Source: Bacteroidota bacterium (GTDB lineage: Bacteria; Bacteroidota; Bacteroidia; B-17B0; Aurantibacillaceae). Taken from it: DNA of 37,975 bases. The stretch is taken from positions 1 to 37,975 of the forward strand of contig JABDBZ010000014.1 in the NCBI GenBank assembly GCA_013288385.1, written 5' to 3'. How positions within the stretch are numbered: position 1 is the stretch's first letter; every line of letters begins with the position of its first letter. Made by a program: the position numbers and the translations under genes. Positions 33,939 through 37,975 of this stretch are shown piece after piece. The notes under the pieces were generated by a model. That model searched no databases. It was not told where the DNA came from and was given only the letters and a program-made list of their open reading frames with translations.

Positions 33939-34325
33939 ATGCTTAAGGTTTCAACAGAAAATATTGAAATATCTGTTCGTTCAAATTATTTATCTGAACA
34001 CAGTATACCTAAGGAAAACCATTATTTCTTTGTTTACTTCATTACTATTGAAAATAAAGGAAACTATGCTGTTCAATTACTGAGTCGTCATTGGGATATT
34101 TTTGACAGCAATGGTGAAAAGAGAGCAGTAGAGGGTGAAGGTGTTATAGGTGAAACCCCGATAATTGAACCAGGCGAAAAGTATGAATATAACAGTGGCT
34201 GTAATTTAATAACAGATATGGGTTATATGAAGGGTTATTACAATATGAAAAGAGTGGTTGATGAATTAACCTTTAAGGCTGTAATACCTCAATTTGATTT
34301 AATTGTTCCTTCCAAACTTAATTAG
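33939..34325 (+). CDS. apaG: ApaG domain protein
   Basis: A 128-residue ApaG protein of normal length: an immunoglobulin-like beta-sandwich with ENIEISVRSNYLSE near the start, HYFFVYFITIENKG, LLSRHWDIFDSNG, GEGVIGETPIIEPGEKYEYNSGC and a MKGYYNM segment. Linked in Gammaproteobacteria to Co2+/Mg2+ efflux and sometimes to protein-protein binding; the biochemical role is not firmly known. It is divergent from rpsA and converges with cspA through a shared terminator. Confidence 0.93.
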   Translation: MLKVSTENIEISVRSNYLSEHSIPKENHYFFVYFITIENKGNYAVQLLSRHWDIFDSNGEKRAVEGEGVIGETPIIEPGEKYEYNSGCNLITDMGYMKGYYNMKRVVDELTFKAVIPQFDLIVPSKLN

Positions 34326-34348
34326 AATCTTCTAAAGTTTATTCAATA

Positions 34349-34376
34349 AAAAAATCCGGCTTTCACCGGATCTTTT
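34349..34376. terminator. Bidirectional terminator between apaG and cspA
   Basis: ATCCGG (34354-34359) pairs with CCGGAT (34366-34371) with a 6-nt loop and A/T flanks on both sides. It serves both convergent genes. Confidence 0.85.
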
Positions 34377-34415
34377 GGAATTGACTCTAGAAAAATTAAA
34401 TCTTAATATTATATA

Positions 34416-34604
34416 TTATGCTAATTTTACGTTTACTGCGTTAATTCCTTTTTTGCCTTCCTGCGTTTCAAATACAACTTCGTCGTTTTCTTTAACTTTG
34501 TCGATTAAACCGGTAGCGTGAACAAATATTTCTTGTCCACCATCTTCTTTAATAAATCCGAAGCCTTTAGTTTCATTAAAAAACTTCACTGTGCCTTTTT
34601 TCAT
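34416..34604 (-). CDS. Cold-shock protein CspA family
   Basis: A 62-residue single cold-shock domain. RNP1 (KGFGFIKE) and RNP2 (EIFVHATGL) are intact; it begins MKKGTVKFFNETKG. It binds single-stranded RNA and DNA and probably acts as an RNA chaperone. Separate from the larger cold-shock-domain protein at 18379. It has its own promoter and a leader of about 28 nt. Confidence 0.93.
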   Translation of the reverse strand: MKKGTVKFFNETKGFGFIKEDGGQEIFVHATGLIDKVKENDEVVFETQEGKKGINAVNVKLA

Positions 34605-34635
34605 TTTACTATTTTGTTAATTATTATTATGAAAT

Positions 34636-34670
34636 CAAAGGTACAATTATTTGTTTATCAAACAAACAAA
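34636..34670 (-). promoter_or_regulatory. cspA-family gene promoter
   Basis: On the minus strand: repeated TTTG (34659-34670), of which the middle one (34663-34666) sits 19 bases from a perfect -7 box TACCTTTG (34636-34643). An inverted repeat TTTGTTT (34650-34656) / AAACAAA (34660-34666) lies in the spacer and overlaps the -33 region. Confidence 0.65.
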
Positions 34671-34731
34671 ATCCTTTTAAATTTAAGGTTTTCAATGATC
34701 TTTTTGGTTAAAATCAGGAATTATTGGATTC

Positions 34732-35715
34732 TTATGCTTTTTTATACATAACCTCCTTAACGGCTTTAACAGTACGGGTTACATTTGGTAAACTTGCTTC
34801 AATTAAAGTTGGAGCGTATGGAAGAGGTGTATCGGCAGTTGTTATGCGTAATATAGGTGCATCCAAATAATCAAACGCGTCTTTTTGCACTTTAAATGTA
34901 ATTTCACTTGAGATGCTAGCCAAAGGCCAAGCTTCTTCAACAATAACAAGGCGATTGGTTTTTTTAACCGACTCAATAACCGTATGGTAATCAATTGGTC
35001 TAACCGTTCTTAAATCTATAACTTCTGCACTAATGCCTTCTTTTTCCAATTCTAATGCGGCTGCCATTGCTATTTTTAAGATCTTTCCAAAAGTTACAAT
35101 AGTCACGTCTGATCCTGGTTTCTTAATATCTGCAAGACCAATAGGAATAATATATTCTTCTTCAGGAACCTCTCCCTTATCACCATACATTTGTTCACTT
35201 TCCATGAAGATTACCGGATCATTATCGCGAATAGCACTTTTTAATAAACCCTTTGCGTCATATGGATTACTTGGAACAATTACTTTTAAACCAGGACAAT
35301 TAGCAAACCAATTTTCAAATGCTTGTGAGTGTTGCGAACTTAACATGCCAGCACTTGCCGTTGGTCCTCTAAACACTATAGGTACATTATATTGACCACC
35401 ACTCATACTATACATTTTAGCAGCGCTGTTAATAATTTGATCAATAGCAACCAAACTAAAATTAAATGTCATAAATTCAATTATTGGCCTTAAACCATTT
35501 GAAGCTGCACCAACACCAATTCCTGCAAAACCTAATTCTGCAATAGGTGTATCAATTACTCTTTTTTCACCAAATTCAGCTAACATCCCTTTACTCACCT
35601 TGTAAGCTCCGTTATATTCTGCAACCTCTTCACCCATCAAAAATATTTTATCATCACGGCGCATTTCCTCACTCATGGCTTCGCGTAATGCTTCTCTGAA
35701 TTCAATTGATCTCAT
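34732..35715 (-). CDS. pdhB: Pyruvate dehydrogenase E1 component, beta subunit
   Basis: A 327-residue thiamine-diphosphate enzyme beta subunit. It begins RSIEFREALREAMSEEM, with MGEEVAEYNGAYKVS, the conserved TPIAELGFAGIGVGAASNG and GARPII-like GLRPIIEFMTFNF. It ends with the transketolase C-terminal domain (VIDLRTVRPID, VEEAWPLASISSEI). With E1 alpha it decarboxylates pyruvate and passes the acetyl group to E2. The alpha and E2 genes are not next to it. A branched-chain oxoacid dehydrogenase role is less likely from the motifs. Confidence 0.92.
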   Translation of the reverse strand: MRSIEFREALREAMSEEMRRDDKIFLMGEEVAEYNGAYKVSKGMLAEFGEKRVIDTPIAELGFAGIGVGAASNGLRPIIEFMTFNFSLVAIDQIINSAAKMYSMSGGQYNVPIVFRGPTASAGMLSSQHSQAFENWFANCPGLKVIVPSNPYDAKGLLKSAIRDNDPVIFMESEQMYGDKGEVPEEEYIIPIGLADIKKPGSDVTIVTFGKILKIAMAAALELEKEGISAEVIDLRTVRPIDYHTVIESVKKTNRLVIVEEAWPLASISSEITFKVQKDAFDYLDAPILRITTADTPLPYAPTLIEASLPNVTRTVKAVKEVMYKKA

Positions 35716-35808
35716 ATTTATTTTATTAAAAGGCTAATTAAAGTGCTTGCAAAGTACGTATTTTTTTAAAAACCCACAAGGTCCCAATTGTTCAAAATGG
35801 TCCTGTTT

Positions 35809-36987
35809 TCAAGGTTGTTTTTTCATTAGCGTTTTGTAGAGTTCATCTATATCTTTTACTAAACGTTTATAACTAAATCTATCTTGAGCAAAAACAATAC
35901 CTTTTTCCGCTTGAATCATAAGTTCATTATGGCTACTGACAGATTCTAATAATTTTTCGCAGAATTCTTTATCAGTTTCTGTAATGAAACCGCAGCCAGG
36001 TTTCAAAATATCTTTTATTCCTCCAACATTTGTGGTAACCATAAATTTGCCCGCTGCCTGAGCTTCAATTAAGCTCACAGGAGTTCCTTCGTTTTTAGAT
36101 GATAGTGCAATAATATCAATTCCATTTAAAACCATATCTATTTCTTTTTGCCAACCAATGAAATTAAACAAGGTTTCTTTTTCTGTATTAAAGCTATATT
36201 CACAATTTTTGCTTTTTATGTAATTTATCAATTGTTGTTTTGTTTCACCATCCCCAACTATGAATGCTTTTATTTTTTTTGACGTTTTTGTTGCAGTGTA
36301 AATAATCGCATCAATAAATAATTCATGGTTTTTAATCGGAGCTAGTCTTCCAATAATAGCAATTGCAATTTCATCTTGTTTGATTTTGTATGTCTGCCTG
36401 AATTTTTGACGCTTCTCTATCACATTCTGATTAAATCTTTCCAAATCAAATCCTAAAGGAATAATATATGTTTGATCGGCACTGGAAATTTTGAATTTTT
36501 CAACTAACTCTTGTTTTTGTATTGCGCTTATTGCAATAATTGCAGTACTTTTTTTTGCCAAATAACGCTCTATACTTTTATAAAAATAAGTTTTCAATTT
36601 CCCAAAATAACTATGAAAAACATGTCCGTGAAAGGTGTGAATTATAATTGGAACTTTACATGAAATGGCTGCTAAACGACCAATAGCACCGGCCTTACTG
36701 GCATGTGTATGCACAATATCCGGTTTAAATTCTTGGATAATTTTTTTTATTTCTTTGTAGGAACGATAGTCTTTTATCGGATTGACATTTCTATTTAGTT
36801 CTTTTAAAATTAAAGGTTTTAGTCCAAGAGAGTCAGTAATATGTAAGGAGGAACTTTCACCTTCTTCTTCCGGACCACCTATCAATAAAGTTTCATATTC
36901 ACTAGGTAAATATTTTGTAAGATAGCTTACATTGTAGGTAATGCCACCTAAATTAAATCTGTTTATGATCCGTAATATTTTAGGCAT
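35809..36987 (-). CDS. Glycosyltransferase family 4
   Basis: A 392-residue GT-B glycosyltransferase. The N-terminal half has RFNLGGITYNVSYLTKYL and IVHTHASKAGAIGRLAA. The C-terminal half has GRLAPIKNHELFIDAI and the donor-binding EX7E region SSKNEGTPVSLIEAQAAGK. It transfers a sugar from a nucleotide donor during polysaccharide or glycolipid synthesis; donor and acceptor are unknown. Its ATG directly follows the stop codon of the asparagine synthetase gene (no gap), suggesting translational coupling within a surface-polysaccharide locus. Confidence 0.9.
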   Translation of the reverse strand: MPKILRIINRFNLGGITYNVSYLTKYLPSEYETLLIGGPEEEGESSSLHITDSLGLKPLILKELNRNVNPIKDYRSYKEIKKIIQEFKPDIVHTHASKAGAIGRLAAISCKVPIIIHTFHGHVFHSYFGKLKTYFYKSIERYLAKKSTAIIAISAIQKQELVEKFKISSADQTYIIPLGFDLERFNQNVIEKRQKFRQTYKIKQDEIAIAIIGRLAPIKNHELFIDAIIYTATKTSKKIKAFIVGDGETKQQLINYIKSKNCEYSFNTEKETLFNFIGWQKEIDMVLNGIDIIALSSKNEGTPVSLIEAQAAGKFMVTTNVGGIKDILKPGCGFITETDKEFCEKLLESVSSHNELMIQAEKGIVFAQDRFSYKRLVKDIDELYKTLMKKQP

Positions 36988-37975
36988 CTAAGCGATATAA
37001 TTCTTATTTTGTAAATACCAATTTTGAAAAACAATCAAAGCCCAAACCTTTGCCGCGCTATCTTCCGGGTTTTTAGAAAACAATTTTAATTTTAATTTTT
37101 CAATTTCAGGATAATTAAAAATCGCCTGTTCTTCAATCAAATTTTTGCTCAGCCAATGATCGTTTATTTCTAATTTCAATTCATTATTTAACCATTTCCA
37201 AAGAGGCAATTCAAATCCTTTTTTGTTTCGATTGAGAATTTCTTTTGGTAATAGTTTTGCAAATTTCGTTTTTAAAATAATTTTTTGTTGTTCAGAATTT
37301 ATTTTTTGACCCCGATCTAAATTTAAAGCAAATTCAACTATTCTGTAATCTAAAAATGGATTTCTTATTTCAATTCCATGCCGCATGCTATATCTATCTA
37401 CCTTTACCAGCATATCATCTTTCAAAACAGTTTGCAAATCAAAAGAATCAGATAAATCAAACGAGGAATATAATTTATTCGATTTAAAAAGGTTATTAAA
37501 ATAATCTGAATTTATTTTTGGTTTGAGTAACGATAAAACTTCCTTTTCAGACGATATTTGTGCTAGAAATTTCTGTTTTTCTTTTTCCGTTAAGTCAATC
37601 AGCTCTTTGAATTTATTAAATTGTCTGAATTTATTTTGTAAAAAACCTTGTCGTGATTTCGGAAAAACAGAACTAATGGGATAAAGTGCTTTCGTAAATA
37701 ATTTATTTGAAACACTCATAGATAAATTGAGTGCTTTGTGTTTATGATAACCTTTAAACAATTCATCTGCTCCATCACCACTTAAAGCAACCTTTACATA
37801 TTCTTTTGTGTATTTGCTAAGTATATAAAAATTGAGGGCGGAAGAATCAGCAAATGGTTCATCAACACTATTTAAAAAAGGGTGAATATTTTCCAGAAAA
37901 TCGGAATTACTTAATTTGAATTCATGATGATTTGATTGAATATGTTTTGCAACTAGGTTTGCATAAATTGTTTCA
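36988..37975 (-). CDS. Asparagine synthetase (glutamine-hydrolysing), partial: C-terminal half
   Basis: About 328 residues of the C-terminal synthetase domain; the frame is open to the window edge, so the true start and the N-terminal glutaminase domain lie outside. Visible motifs are the LSGDGADELFKGY loop of the ATP-pyrophosphatase domain and KVDRYSMRHGIEIRNPFLD. The first ATG within the window (37761) lies inside the conserved motif and is not the start. Full-length relatives are about 600-630 residues. Copies beside glycosyltransferases usually belong to exopolysaccharide loci (WbpS/AsnB type), where they may amidate a sugar acid or similar; that role is inferred. Confidence 0.9.
   Translation of the reverse strand, partial: ETIYANLVAKHIQSNHHEFKLSNSDFLENIHPFLNSVDEPFADSSALNFYILSKYTKEYVKVALSGDGADELFKGYHKHKALNLSMSVSNKLFTKALYPISSVFPKSRQGFLQNKFRQFNKFKELIDLTEKEKQKFLAQISSEKEVLSLLKPKINSDYFNNLFKSNKLYSSFDLSDSFDLQTVLKDDMLVKVDRYSMRHGIEIRNPFLDYRIVEFALNLDRGQKINSEQQKIILKTKFAKLLPKEILNRNKKGFELPLWKWLNNELKLEINDHWLSKNLIEEQAIFNYPEIEKLKLKLFSKNPEDSAAKVWALIVFQNWYLQNKNYIA

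Noticed and set aside
1..37975. CRISPR array, toxin-antitoxin pair, defence island or biosynthetic cluster
   Set aside because: No spaced direct repeats, no such gene families and no clustered accessory genes were found; the window is mostly housekeeping.

Overview
This window is AT-rich chromosomal DNA from a member of the Bacteroidota. The signs are a Type IX secretion sorting domain on a secreted metalloprotease, the rpsU-xerC-hpf cluster, WG-repeat and DUF4476 proteins, promoters of the TAnnTTTG (-7) type, few Shine-Dalgarno sequences and Bacteroidota-type intergenic repeats. A finer placement cannot be made from the sequence alone. Most of the window is ordinary housekeeping. There is no phage, integron, CRISPR array, rRNA, recognisable tRNA or defence island.

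Layout from left to right. At 1-2000 a secreted subtilisin-like protease is broken by one extra base in an A run, followed by a stretch of small repeats and a degraded gene tail. From 2008 to 9704, all on the minus strand: a TPR/SpoIIE-type phosphatase, a cystathionine gamma-synthase-like enzyme, hpf, xerC, rpsU, a cysteine desulfurase and phosphoglucosamine mutase. From 9881 to 18837: a small lipoprotein, a conserved unknown protein, serA and serC (serine synthesis) with a large stem-loop element between them, a WG-repeat protein, two small envelope genes, a NUDIX CoA pyrophosphatase, ribBA and a cold-shock-domain protein. From 18931 to 26750: an MFS transporter without a normal start codon, pckA, a lipoprotein/DUF423/DUF4476 operon, a saccharopine-dehydrogenase-family enzyme, a DUF3817 membrane protein and purK. 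From 26801 to the end: an M43 metalloprotease, pheT, a small unknown gene, rpsA, apaG, cspA, pdhB, and the end of a polysaccharide locus (glycosyltransferase and a partial asparagine synthetase).

The genes cover central metabolism (PEP carboxykinase, pyruvate dehydrogenase E1 beta), amino-acid, riboflavin and purine synthesis, translation (S1, S21, HPF, PheT) and the cell envelope. No single multi-gene system dominates. The most interesting signals are regulatory. The rpsA leader holds a 9-bp hairpin whose whole 7-nt loop is complementary to an upstream segment, and the same upstream segment can pair elsewhere. A palindrome fills the rpsA promoter spacer. A terminator-like hairpin lies against the xerC start. 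Divergent ribBA/NUDIX promoters leave almost no leader. Several intergenic stretches are built from repeat families that look mobile.
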